DNA from: Aedes albopictus
Lineage: Eukaryota; Arthropoda; Insecta; Diptera; Culicidae
Length of the DNA: 64,000 nucleotides
Reading direction: 5' to 3'
Assembly: GCF_035046485.1 (NCBI RefSeq)
Contig: NC_085138.1
Location: 361,711,238 to 361,775,237, forward strand
The notes under the pieces are model-generated. The model had not been told where the DNA came from. It saw only the letters and a list, made by a program, of their open reading frames with translations, and did no database searches. The position numbers were made by a program, and so were the translations under genes. Of the stretch, positions 44,601-54,420 are shown piece by piece (positions within the stretch are counted from its first letter, which is position 1; every line of letters begins with the position of its first letter).

Positions 44601-44627
44601 GCCGTGGTGGGAGTCGGCGGTTGGTGA
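41607..44627 (+). CDS. large Ser/Thr/Tyr/Asn-rich nuclear-type protein, partial
   Basis: About 1000 open codons follow the gap. Possible exon starts are 41622 (after attatattcag) or 41641 (after attgtttcag); the first in-frame ATG is 41676. A strongly basic KSKKEMMKKRRKRKN-type stretch (about 41955-42000) is a likely nuclear localisation signal. An acidic Glu/Lys region follows, then a long low-complexity region rich in S, T, Y, N, P and Q. It contains three FTF(S/T)LTST motifs (about 42645, 42801, 43044) and a poly-Gly run near 44450. Conserved-looking islands such as SPTAAYLMNFPLVS and NFNLSTICPEINEK suggest real selection. I do not recognise the family with confidence; a long bHLH-type (USF3-like) regulator is only a weak guess. 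The stop at 44625-44627 overlaps a GTGAGT donor, so the frame may continue in another exon. Confidence 0.75.
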   Translation, partial: FNYIQKLKIVSVNVTSALLPTPIMATGVIISNNGNLLQMPLAVPPTSSLLIVSNEDVRAKLSLRKTRGSHSKPASSKAGSLRKGKLTIKSIDVIPGRIVNGKIPIPPLKRPNAPAMKSKKEMMKKRRKRKNSEQKENEGVTETKKVKLDEKKDEGVKNTEHTNEQTKEVNSTEPMDNISPVQETETSQVDDRASSLEMNLDQGDLSADIFANLQVPDEEADGNQGSLSPTAAYLMNFPLVSTGGKASGNHAEGCNEVENTECVEVDKKTSLQTTDNTLLLDNFSSYFNPSIYSTLDNVIQPISETPTTSVATSTSFSTIYQSIDSMLEHKSSRVTVASDCRYNTTPFTFTLTSTNNTVTTQPYDYRQTTSSNYFYSTTSNTAKPIDDFSLLKPPIATEFTFSLTSTIQSGPKTVQSQYTNSSNFSSTITTPSYSIYGSQAKSSKTANYNANYIPDVSKSDSMRTPKKYDFLEAEKPATSFTFSLTSTTKTNPKYTYPSAAVASCGTYTTPYVTTSASSCAKVEDCLYKSAKTTSTVGHNLYKSPTKQKIHHYPSVPTTQSSYQNQTLTQPQSKYDVNWMASQDPKPSSSNQDYTQLVPSLDFNATPSHSYQTNIDLSRKSDIFFAHPSGEDNLVTWSPNKLTNILNDTNSSYYPSTTTSLPSLHGDLALNCPPTATKSTNHQRKPNDSSSTFLSVQQLVDQPRKTSSTNKNYSSCNNYATNQKPLNNNYSAEALIGPSTGSSTKKDKYYTDTSYNSYTAFPPDTNSTTALSFNFDYSTDYSKNYNYSCQQNYMPSFMDNSYGLSTVPPSTLSTPSSSSLPATTCYSSYGYSSDRKQSSSTSAYYQNSYQPDIPYYVPSSEKRSHSSSKPRKHHKQPPLSDFSPFPTILPAAPPVPSLPEDALFYSPITTTTTSTYQQLTTPYQSTLPNYSFGGAQPYPSTVAPAATGTGGGGGGSSSTLTNFNLSTICPEINEKSGTNHGAAGTAAATVIGGVGSSRHAVVGVGGW

Positions 44628-44678
44628 GTAACTTCGACTGTAAATATTTTCTTTAGATAAGTTGTAATTTTGTACAAT

Positions 44679-44684
44679 AATAAA
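44679..44684 (+). terminator. AATAAA poly(A) signal candidate
   Basis: AATAAA lies 52 bases after the apparent stop of the low-complexity gene. If the stop is used, this gives a very short 3' UTR. If the GTGAGT donor is used instead, the signal would be intronic. Confidence 0.4.
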
Positions 44685-44799
44685 TAGTGAATTGAAGAAT
44701 GCGTTGTTTGATTTTGAAGAAAGAATTCCATGCATAATGATATCCATGAGCGAAGCACAGTATTTCATCAATGTAAACAAGAAACAAACTGCTGGTGCA

Positions 44800-45120
44800 C
44801 GGGGCCCCAGGGGGTTCCAGGGGACTTGAGCAACGTTTCATGGGGTCTCAGGAAGTTCTCCGTGAAACAGGAGTACCTGGAGGTTTCATCAGTAATTCAG
44901 AGGGTTCCAGGGATCTCAGAAGCGCTTCAGGAGCGTTTCAGGGGATCCCAGTGTCTAGAGGTTTTATGGGTGTTTCAGGGATACTCATAAATGTCTCAGG
45001 AGGTTCCAGAAGTTCCAGAGTGTTTTAGGGGAGCTTAAGGGAACTCAAAGAAGTTGCAGAAGGGGTACCAGGAAGCCTCGGGGTGTTTTAGGAGTAGCTG
45101 TCAGGGACATTTCTTTGTTT
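44800..45120 (+). repeat. degenerate 'ggggtttcaggagttccag' repeat
   Basis: 'caggggg.ttccagggg', 'tctcaggaagttc', 'tttcaggggatccc' recur at 12-18-bp spacing. It is another block of the short-period degenerate class, with a G-rich consensus of its own. No gene. Confidence 0.55.
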
Positions 45121-45139
45121 TCCAGGAGGGTTTCTTGGG

Positions 45140-45530
45140 ATCGGTGTCCGGTCATTTGGCAGAATGCCATCTGGCCGAATGCTGTTTGGCCGAATTATGA
45201 TCAAAAGAATTCAGAGGAAGTTTTTGGCAGTCTAGCTACCATTATGATCTTCACAAATATTTCCTTCTTTTAATCATAGGCTATTCTTTCTAGTTTTGAC
45301 ATTTTGGAATTAGTTGGCGTTGAAACTGCCAATATTTTATCAAATATTTTTCCTTCTTTGAATCATAGGCTGTTCTTTCGAGTTATATTGATGTGGGGAA
45401 CAGTGGCATGGTCACTTATGCCCATCGTTCATTTTTCGGCCAACCGGCTTTCGACCAAATGACCTTTTCGGCCTAATGGCGTTCGGCCAAACGACATTCG
45501 GCCAAATGGCGTTCGGCCATATGACCCGTA
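45140..45530 (-). repeat. GGCCGAA composite element, short copy, reverse orientation
   Basis: Bounded by 'ggtcatttggcagaatgccatctggccgaatg' and 'ttcggccaaacgacattcggccaaatggcgttcggcc'. The core contains 'tccttcttttaatcataggctattctttctagttttgacat' and 'ccttctttgaatcataggctgttctttcgagttatat', the reverse complement of the core units at 5731-5845. About 390 bp, so it is a minimal version of the 2.4-kb element. Confidence 0.65.
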
Positions 45531-45960
45531 ACCCTCTCAAGGACATTTAAGGTAGTCTCAGCGGGACTCAGGGGAACTCTAGGGGGGCTCAGGGGCACTT
45601 CAAGGGTCTCATGAGCGTTACAGAGGGTTTCCAGCGGGTGCTTCCGTAGGGGTTCCAGGGGGGGCTCAGGGTGCATTTTTAGAAATCTCAGGGGTTAACA
45701 TCAAAGTTAAAATTTACGAACATAAAGAAATCCAGGGCTTTGGAACTCCTTGATTCCCAGAAACGCTCCTTAAACCAATTGACATGCCTCTGAAAGGGCT
45801 TCAACCCTTCTAAAACAAATCATAACCTCCCTTTTCCTGAAGCCTCTTGAAGTCCACTTTGAATCGCGTCTAAAACACCTTGAAACCATCTTACGCAAAT
45901 CTTACATGTGCTGCCGTGATTGTTTTGTTACCATGTGTTGCTTGGTTCGCAGTCCAACAA
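45531..45960. other. degenerate short repeat, unassigned
   Basis: 45531-45690 continues G-rich 'ctcaggggaactctaggg' wording. The rest has no gene or clear repeat. Confidence 0.35.
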
Positions 45961-45961
45961 C

Positions 45962-47950
45962 CTAGGTACTTTTGGCTTGGCCTAGGATATTCAACTGGAA
46001 TTCGTCGTACAGCTGTTGCTCCACATCATCAACTAATCCTAGATCGTTTGAGATCAAAAGAAGGTCGTCAACGTAGACCACCACGATGCTGATCTTGTCG
46101 CTTTCCATCTTGTAACACGCGCACGTCTCATACTTCGAAAGCTTAATCAGCTCCATCAATTTTAGATTCTGGTCCAGCTTGATGTTCCATACTCTGCTGG
46201 CCTGCTTAAGGCCGTAAAGGACCTTCTTCAATCGGCAAACCATCCTGGGCAGGGCTTCGTTCTGGAATCCCTCCGGCTTCTCTATGTATATCAGATCACT
46301 ATCCAGATCGCCTTGGAAGAGCGCCGGCACAACGTCCATCTGGTACGCTGCGCGGCCAGCGTAGTAGACAACGGGATATTACGTTCAGCTGAAGTCCACT
46401 CCTTTCACTTGCAAGATTCCTTTTATCACAAGTCCTGCCTTGTAATGTTCGATGGTGCCATCCGGATTGGTTTTGACATGGAAGACACAGTTGTTCTTAG
46501 GAGTTCTTGTTAATCGTTCCCTTGAAAAATCCTCCAGAAACCATGTCTCGTTAGCGCTCAAGGTATCGAATTCTGTCTCCTTTGATTCAACCCATCGATC
46601 TCGGTCGTTCCGGCTTAGCGCTACATGCAGCGTATCAGGGTCCTGGGATACCTGTGAAATGTATTTTGACGGTAGATAATGGCTGTTGTTGGAAGAAAAA
46701 CCTCCATCCAAGTTGGAACCTCCATCAACCTGGATAATCCAGTATTACATGCTATCTTTCGAAAATTTGATTATTCTTCGGGTTGAGCAATAGATAGGTC
46801 TCGAGCATTCCAAGTAGCCGATCAGGATACACGGCTCTGATTTGGGGTCCCACATCGCAAGCTTCACATTCGTCGCATAAGCCTTCGCTGTTGTTGACCC
46901 GAAGACTAGTAAATTCGACAGATCCAATTTCTGTCCCGTTAACTTCTCGAAGGGGTCTTTTCATAAACTACGAACACTCGGAGGTGTCTGGCCAAAGTCT
47001 ACGGTGCATACAAATTTCGAAAATTTAGTATGAACGAAAGACTACGAAGGGAGAGGGGCTTCTGAGATTGCCAAAATTGTGTCTACGTAGTTTATGCACA
47101 GCGTCTAGAGGGTGACAGAGATGCCCTTCGTCGGTTGATGAAGTGAACGGCTGTCGACGCCGATTGCGCCCAAAATCGTTTGTCCAAGTTGCCGTCAAAC
47201 ATCAGACCTCTTGCTCGCTCCTGAATCATCCGTTTCATGCGCTCACCCTACCTATTGCCCTACCAAATTGCTTACCAGTATATTCGCCGCTGTTCTCGGT
47301 TCGCAGACACTTCAGCTTCTCCCCAGTCTGGGCACAGAGAACAGACGTTTAAGCTCGAACAAAAATACGTCGAAATCGTGTGTAAAGGATTTAAGTGTAC
47401 CTCAACGCCACCAACGGAGACTGCCCCACATATAAAGTCGATTTGACCCCACGATGGCAGTGTTCATCGTTAAAATACACTAGCCCACAAAGCGACACGA
47501 GCGCCAAACGGCCAAAAACGGCGAGCACTGGAAACAAATATGACAACACAACAATGTAAGTGATGGCACGCTAGCGCCGCGCAACGGGAGCATAACCACT
47601 TACTCCGATATGACCGTTACAAAGTTTTACACAAGGCAGAAAGCGAAGATAGACGTCTGTTCTCTGTGGTCTGGGTTTCAGAGTAAGGCTTGAACTCCTT
47701 AAACGCCTGGATCATAACCTTCTTGGCCTTCATAAGATAATGGCTTGGCCTTCGCATCATCGAAAAAGGTGACAAAATACTTGTTCCCGCCAAGACAAGA
47801 CTTTTCACTAATCCACGTCCGAATGCACGACCTCGAGAAGATCAGTTGCTCTCGTGCCAACGGAATCGAACGGTAATCTCTTATTCTACGCCTCGATGCA
47901 AGAGACACAGTGTGGCATCGTCCAGCTTTCGTTCTCTTTTCGGCTTGTTA
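45962..47950 (-). pseudogene. Ty1/copia retrotransposon relic (IN-RT)
   Basis: Minus-strand pieces in order: an integrase core piece with 'GGNKYFVTFFDDA' (about 47770); after a MITE, 'LKCLRTENSGEY' (about 47300) and 'LMFDGNLDKRFWAQSA' (about 47180); the integrase tail with 'WDPKSEPCILIGYLE' (about 46830); and RT parts with 'QMDVVPALFQGDL', 'RLKKVLYGLKQASRVWN' and the YVDD box (about 46074). Stops, shifts and a deletion just before 'QMDVV' inactivate it, and it ends abruptly at 45962. No LTRs were identified. Confidence 0.85.
47333..47669. mobile_element. MITE inserted in the copia integrase
   Basis: TIRs CACAGAGAACAGACGT and ACGTCTGTTCTCTGTG are flanked by the 7-bp duplication GTCTGGG (47326-47332, 47670-47676). 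Taking out the 337 bp and one duplicate leaves continuous copia coding text across Q-T-G-E-K. No ORF belongs to the MITE. Confidence 0.85.
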
Positions 47951-50269
47951 CTTGACTACCCGGTATTTGGTAAGAGCTTCCCTGGCCTAATAACCTGATA
48001 GAATAAAAACCAGTAGTGACCAGCCGTAACTAAGATATTTTGGGTATCAGTCAGCTGAGCCTTCACTGTTGAGTTATTACACTTATTCGTGGAATGCTCG
48101 TAGTAATGAAGAAGTTCGTCCAGCGGAGAAACAAATATTTCAAATTTCGGTGAGTTCGTTTCATGCTTTCGTTTTATGATTTTATCACATAACTACATAT
48201 CATTTTATATCACTCATCGTTTGGTATGGTATGTCCACGCATCCTTCCTCTAATGTTGTAACAGTTGTAAAATCGGATAGTGACTGTGCGCAAATAGCAA
48301 GATAGAGAGAGAGTTTAAATTGAGCGGTGAGAGAAGCGTATAACAGTTTGGTTCATCCTAAGTGAACCACTACTCCTTCATCCTGGTGAACCACTTCCAC
48401 TATTAAATTCATTTTAAACCAAATGAACAACACCTCCCATGTCGGATAAATACGGGAGATGAGTGTTTGCACCAGTAGACGTGCAATTTTGGCCATTTTA
48501 CAACTACGATGATTGCCAGATTTTGGGTGTCCAAATGGATATAGATCGCGGGCGAAAAGTTTAATTTAAAAAAAAATCTACCTACAGAAAGAAGGTCAGG
48601 TTCAGGTTAGATAGACAGGAGGATGAAAGGGACAAAACTTTAGGCACACATAAAGATCTAGTAACTTCCGCCAAGGATTTCGCGACGGTATTAGTAAAAT
48701 CTTGGTCCAAATGAGACCTTTGCCCACTCCAGATCTAAATCAGGCGATCATTTTACAGTCTGATTCCATCGTGACAAGTTGTTTTAAAAAACCTGCAAGT
48801 CCAAAGGTGATAGGATTGTTCTACAGTTGCACGTGTGAAGTGTAAAGTGCCAGAAAGGTAGCTAGAAATCTTGTAAAGTTACTATAACAAGTTCTACTAG
48901 TTAAAACGTTTATTTTATTAGGACTAAAACTGGACTAAAAGCTAGAAAACGAAAAAAAAATGTGTGTGAAACTTAAAACGAAACGAAAAGGTAGGAATAA
49001 AGTGAAGTTAGCTAGATATTGGGGTTTCAACACGTGGCTATCCATAACCACGGGAAAGTGGCTTTTCCGTTTGGAATATTTTCATTCCCAGGACGGAAGT
49101 TGGTGAGCAAAAGAGCCCGTCTCACCGAGCGATCATCCCTAAGGGACCGCCACGAGGGCCGGTGAAGCCGGCGTGTGTTCAGCGTGAATCCCCCCGTCTG
49201 TGGAAGACTGACGAGTGACAGGGTCGAAGATCCTGGTGGCGCAAAACGTAAATCCAGCCGTTTCGAGAGCAGCTTCCGAGAACCACGTGCCCCGTCGACA
49301 CCTGGTTCAAACGAGCATCAGCAGGATCGGATACGGGATAGCAGGTAGTCATCTCGTGGTCGCAATCAATTAGTGCGCGTGGGTCGAGCTAGCAACGCCC
49401 CCTGCGATCCCACGAATCAGTGACGTCCCCACGAATCCGAAGCTTGGGGTGACCCGAGCGTATGAGTGACCAGCATGAGTGCCGGCGTCCCATTACCACG
49501 TTTCCCGCCCATACACCGAGCACCAAGAGCGTAGCATCGGTAGCAGATCGGCCGCAACGAGAAAAAAGGTACCTATAGGTTAAGCCACACACACACCCCC
49601 AGGCAGGTTAGGGATTAGGGCCCATACGCAGAAACGATACCCATTGCGAACGATAAATACCACTGCTGTAACCGAACAAACTGGCTTTCAATATAGATTA
49701 TCCCTAACAGAACAGGCTTGCATGAGAAGGTCGGGTTGTTGAGTGTATTGTTTGAGTTGAGATTTGGAGTGAGTTTTTTTATCGGTTGATTTCGTAGCCA
49801 AGGAGTGATCGGCTTTATTCGTTGGCGTTGGTGAGAGATCCGAGTAAAGTGTTTTGAGGTTTTTGATCGGACGTTCGAGTGATCCACAGAACCTGCCCTG
49901 AGCTTCGTTCTCAGTAGTTAGTCGGGCGTAAAACACCAAGCTAGCAATCTGGATGTACGTTCAGATTGGCGCATAAGCTAGTTGCGGTTTATGAACCCTT
50001 GATTTCCGGGAAAATTCCCATTACAATGTAGATTTGAAAAATGCCTCGAGATTTACATTTGTGATCACTTGAACTCAAGGCCCAATCTGACCCAATCCAG
50101 GATGCTTTCTAGATTAGATTCATGTGTCATAGAGTAAACATTTGAGCCGTCGTGGGTCGACTAAGTATTTGCCGACGAATCGAAGAGTGTTATTTCGCAT
50201 TAACTGGTGCACTCCAAGCTGTCCCCCTGTTGAAAAAAAACAAATGAGGCCCTCTATTCAGCTAGTAGG
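47951..50269. other. unassigned; GC-rich 49030-49560
   Basis: No supported gene. 47951-48500 may hold further copia debris. 49030-49560 is unusually GC-rich ('gggaccgccacgagggccggtgaagccggcg') and resembles LTR or leader sequence of a retroelement, but no paired copy exists in the window. Confidence 0.3.
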
Positions 50270-51075
50270 ATGTTCTACTTCTTAATGGTGAAGTATTTCG
50301 TGCAACTACTCAAAATCCTATTTGAAAAGTTCAGTTGCGATTTCACTCATTTCAACAGCCTTACTGTTTTCAGCTCCTTGATAGCCTTTTTTACCTTATC
50401 TTGCGCGAACTCCACAGCTTCTTGCGAGAGCTTCACAGTTTGTCCATCGTCACTGATGCTTAATTTGATCGATGACGTGCTCTCTTCACCTGTCAGCTAC
50501 CATATAGTTTTATCAGTCGGCACCTTCACGGTCATTGCAGATGACGAGAGACGGCGCTGTTTTTTTTTCTGCACTCGATTCACAGTTTCGAAAACTTTCC
50601 GCATGTCATTCTGTTTCGTACAGCTGTGTGCCTCAGTAATAACATTTTTATCATATGTAGGGTTTCGGACCATTTGAGCAGGAGCACCTATTTTGGGCAC
50701 TTGCTGCTATAATTCAATCAAATTCAAACCGATTGACTTGAGTTTCTGAACAGAGCTAGATACTGCGCCTTGCTAATCGTGTTTCAAAAATCTAGCCAAT
50801 CGGTTCAAAATTGACTGAGTTATAGCAGCAAGTGCCCAAAATAGGTGCTCCTGCCCAAATGGTCCCAGACCCTACTTCTTTCTGCGGTGAATTATTTTCT
50901 CAATTTCTCTCGATTCCTTCACTCTCTATTTTACCTGGTTCTAACATCCGCCTTCTGTCAACGGCCTTCTTATTCGTTACATTCTGTTATTCCTCATCAA
51001 ACCCATCGAATCGTTTCTGGATCGTTTGTTGAGCAGTAGCAATCACTTCTCTTCTACGGGCGCTCAAACAGTTTG
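50270..51075 (-). pseudogene. possible decayed coding fragment split by a MITE
   Basis: On the minus strand, one side reads 'REVIATAQQTIQKRFDGFDEE' (gapped by stops afterwards). The other reads 'AHSCTKQNDMRKVFETVNRV', then a stop, then 'SIKLSISDDGQTVKLSQEA'. The composition looks protein-like and hydrophilic, but there are several stops and I recognise no family. A 213-bp MITE separates the halves. It could equally be chance. Confidence 0.3.
50660..50872. mobile_element. TA-flanked MITE
   Basis: GGGTTTCGGACCATTTGAGCAGGAGCACCTATTTTGGGCACTTGCTGCTATAA is mirrored by the right arm 'ttatagcagcaagtgcccaaaataggtgctcctgcccaaatggtcc.agaccc'. TA lies outside each end (50658-50659, 50873-50874). 213 bp, no ORF. 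Confidence 0.8.
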
Positions 51076-51529
51076 AAGTTATTATGAGAATACTTGGCCA
51101 AATGTATGTAGAAATAACAAGTTTTCGACTTTTTGCACTAGGTGTGTGCTGTTGGTGTTCAATTAACTTCATATTAGGTACTCTTGTAGGTAATAATAAA
51201 CAACATTGTGTAGTCTTCGATTCGATGTCTGTGAAAAAAATATATCCTGGGCATATTGAAGCAAATAAAAGCTCGAAAACTTGTCATTTCGACGTAGCAA
51301 ATTTCCCCATCCTAACCAATTTTTCGAGTTTTACACTTTTCACATAATAGTTGGCCACCCTATTGCTTAGCATTTGCCGTAATTTTTAAATTGTGATATA
51401 TTGCGCCTTGTCCGATGTTTGTCTTCTAATGTAATGTCTTTTATTTTGGTTTTATGATAGTTCAAATAATTTTCTATTTGACTGAAAATGTTTCTAGGGT
51501 TGGATCCCCTGCGGGAATTTCTTGAATAA
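51076..51529. other. unassigned sequence
   Basis: No supported gene. An 87-codon frame (51084-51347) begins with hydrophobic residues but has no recognisable domain and no gene context. Confidence 0.3.
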
Positions 51530-52330
51530 ATGTTCTGGCACATCCTTAGAAAAAAATCATCGCAAATTCACTGGGAAACAAATTTGACGATTTCTTTAGG
51601 TGTTGATTTTCCTTTTTTTCAGCAATTTTGCAATGGAAGATTTTTGCCAATCCTTTTGGCAATTCATCAAGCATTTTTTTTACTTCAGCAATTCTGTTGG
51701 TGTTGAAATTGTTTTGCTTTATTTTCTGGAACCCTCCCAGCAATCTATTCAGCAAATTCATTGAGAATTTGACTCTGGGCATTTCTTCGCAAATTTCTTT
51801 GGAAATTATTTCGACAATTCCTTCCTTCAGCAACTCTTTTGGGCATATTTTCTGTAAATCCTTTGGGAGTTTCTTCATGAATGGCTTTCGGAATTCCATG
51901 GGCAATTTCTTTGAGGAATCTCTCGCAATCTCTTTGGAAATTTCTTGCCGAAGGAATTTACAGAGTTCTTTTGTGTATTCAATCAACAATTTATAATTCT
52001 TGAAACAATTTCTTCGTAAATTTTTCAGTAATTGTTTCGGGAACACATACGAATCTTGCTTCGAACCTTTCTTAAGGAGTTTCATAGAACAATTATTTTG
52101 GGAACGTCTTCCAAAATTCCTTCAGCATACTTTTGGGAGGTTCTTCAGAAATGGCATTGTCTTTGTGTTGTTCTTGCGGAAGTTTCTATGGATGATTCTA
52201 TGGAAAGGAGTGGTCCTTTGGAATCTTTTTTCCCAAAACTCCTACGGAAAATCCTTTTAATATTTCTTTGGCAAATTCTTCCAACAATTGCAATTGGAAA
52301 ATTCTAAATATCCGAAGGAATTGTTTGGAA
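51530..52330. repeat. degenerate 'ttctttggaaatttcttc' repeat block
   Basis: 'aatttctttgg', 'aattccttcagcaa', 'tttcttcgtaaattttt' recur about every 12-15 bp, giving 90-180-codon pseudo-frames on both strands. Weaker traces continue to about 53060 ('aggaattcctaaaggaatttcc'). Same class as 35791-39000 but with its own consensus. Confidence 0.6.
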
Positions 52331-53090
52331 AATTTAAAAAAAAATATGTCGAAAGAATTAAGGTATTTCTAAGAGGAATTGGGTTGTTTTGTTAATAAAA
52401 TATTACTACTTCCTATAGCCTAACAGAAAAGAAATTTTTCTAAGTATTTCAATGATATTATGACAGTCCACCCTGAACAAAAAAAAAATATCAATACAAA
52501 CTTTAAATACATTTTAAAAATAGTTCCTGGGCACTAAAAATTATAATATTTTGGATTATGACTAACTTTTAGGTGGAGATTCCGATTATGAAATAATCCG
52601 GATACACCTAAAGATAATTGTCATAGAAGCCGCCTATGAAATTTTTGGAACAAAAAAATCGTAAGAAATTATAGAAGAAGTTTTCATAGACTGCCGTAGG
52701 AATTATTAATACAAAATGTTATGGGGAAATTTCCGAAGAGCTAGAGCTGTACAAATTTAATTTGAATTGTTAGAACAATTCGCAAACAAATAATTAAAGA
52801 AATATCTAAACAGAGCACTGAAACAAACTCCAAAGAATTCGCCGAAACTGTTTATGAAGGAACAAAAATAGCAGAAATCTCAAAAATATAACCAACACGA
52901 AATTCTCAAAACCTAAATTGCTAAAGGAATTCCTAAAGGAATTTCCACCTGAACTTAATATGGAACAACTGAAAGAAACATCAAAGACATTTGTCTTAAA
53001 ATTGCCAATGAAATTCTAAAGAAATTCATAAACAAATTGCTGAATCAATTCCTAAAGTTGCTTAATATATTTTCTAAAAGTTTCCAAGGG

Positions 53091-53138
53091 TCTCAAGAGA
53101 CGAACCAGCCAAGAGCTGAAAGTCTCTATCATAAAGAC
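53091..53138 (+). mobile_element. retroposon 3'-tail fragment
   Basis: 'gagacgaaccagccaagagctgaaagtctctatcataaagac' has the same hairpin-and-tail design (GAGA...aaccagcc..g.gctgaaa.tctc...) as the Feilai-like SINE end and the insertion at 62189. Target repeats were not resolved. Confidence 0.5.
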
Positions 53139-53245
53139 AAATCAGTCAACCACCATATCAAAAAATAACCACCCCTGTAAAGTAGCATGGAGTTTCTTAA
53201 TATAATGAACTGCTGACATTTGAAGCTACAGTTAACAGTCTTGGA

Positions 53246-53251
53246 TTTATT
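53246..53251 (-). terminator. AATAAA poly(A) signal of the SOAT gene
   Basis: AATAAA on the minus strand lies about 105 bases past the SOAT stop codon, a normal distance for a short insect 3' UTR. A closer AT-rich 'atagtttatttt' near 53331 also contains TTTATT on the plus strand, but within 30 bases of the stop. Confidence 0.5.
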
Positions 53252-53356
53252 ACTCTTACCAGCAAAAGGTAGCTCAAATTATGTATAATTTCCTTCTTAA
53301 TATCACTGAGATTAACCTAAGTAGCAAAATAAACTATCTCCGAAAAAACAGTCCAC

Positions 53357-54420
53357 TCAATATTCCATAGCAGTGAACGTCCAGTTGGGGTTATGCGAGA
53401 TCCCATGACACGACCATGACACCGGAACCATATAATCGATCAACGATTCACCACTCACCGGGCAGTTCCTCCTAGCGTAGTACTCCATATTGTACAAACT
53501 CAGCTGAATACCGTTCCCAATGCACAGCATAAACCACAACAGAACATTCCCGGCATCTTTGCTCAGATTCCTCGTCAGGAACATCAACAGCAGTCCCATG
53601 AACTCGAACTGCACGAACATCACCGGATAGAAGAATCGGAAGGCGAACGCCAGGATCACCTCGTGGAACACCGCCGAAGCCGTAAACACCAACACGGTCG
53701 CCAGCCATCGACAGTTCTTGAACAGGTGCTCAACCGAGTCCTTGTAGATGTAGGTATACAACCAATCGTGCACCACCACATTCCAAGATCGAATGTACTC
53801 CGCAAACGACGAGGCATTCCACCAGTCCCGGTAGAACATCCGATCTGCAAAACGTAGCAATTCGGAACTTGCGTTGTGCCAGGCATGCAACAGGCAGTAG
53901 AAGCCGCACAGGAACGACAACGATCCGGGCATGACACATCCAAACAATGCTAGCACAAACTTCCCGGAACTGATTTCGGCTCCTCCGAAACGGTCAAAAA
54001 GCGGCGTTAGGAATCGCTCGAAGATGAAACTGATGTAGAAGATCACTCCGATCACTTCCAACATGTGGCGGAAGACTACAGACCAACGAATCCGTTTGGT
54101 GCGTGGATATTCGTCCCGGTATACGAGGGTGGGAGCGAACAGGAAGTACAGGAACTTGCCGAACGGTGGAACGGGTTTAGCGTGCTGAGGTTTGTCCTCT
54201 GAAGAGTTTTTAGTGGTGAATTTAAGGGCACGTGGAATGTTACTCCGAACGAAGGCGTGTACCTTCATAACGAATCGCGTCATCTCCATGAGTACAGCAA
54301 CGGATGATGCCGGAGGAAGATCCAATTGTAGAACGGCCTTGATTACCAGCGTGACGAATGAACACTGAAACATGATGGCTCCGAAAATGGCCCCGATATC
54401 CCAGATTTTACGCTTCTGAC
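53357..54420 (-). CDS. SOAT: SOAT exon 4 (catalytic MBOAT core and stop)
   Basis: Begins after the acceptor 'gatatttcag', completing the split Ser codon (A|GT), and ends with TGA at 53357-53359. It encodes residues 221-574, including every family signature and the catalytic His. Confidence 0.93.

Noticed and set aside
49030..49560. GC-rich stretch as a CpG-island promoter or rRNA fragment
   Set aside because: No rRNA wording was recognised and no gene follows in either direction; it more resembles retroelement leader sequence, which could not be confirmed.
53357..54373. SOAT gene as a single-exon 338-residue protein starting at the ATG at 54373
   Set aside because: The frame continues upstream through an acceptor at 54420, and exon 3 supplies the expected N-terminal membrane segments in phase.
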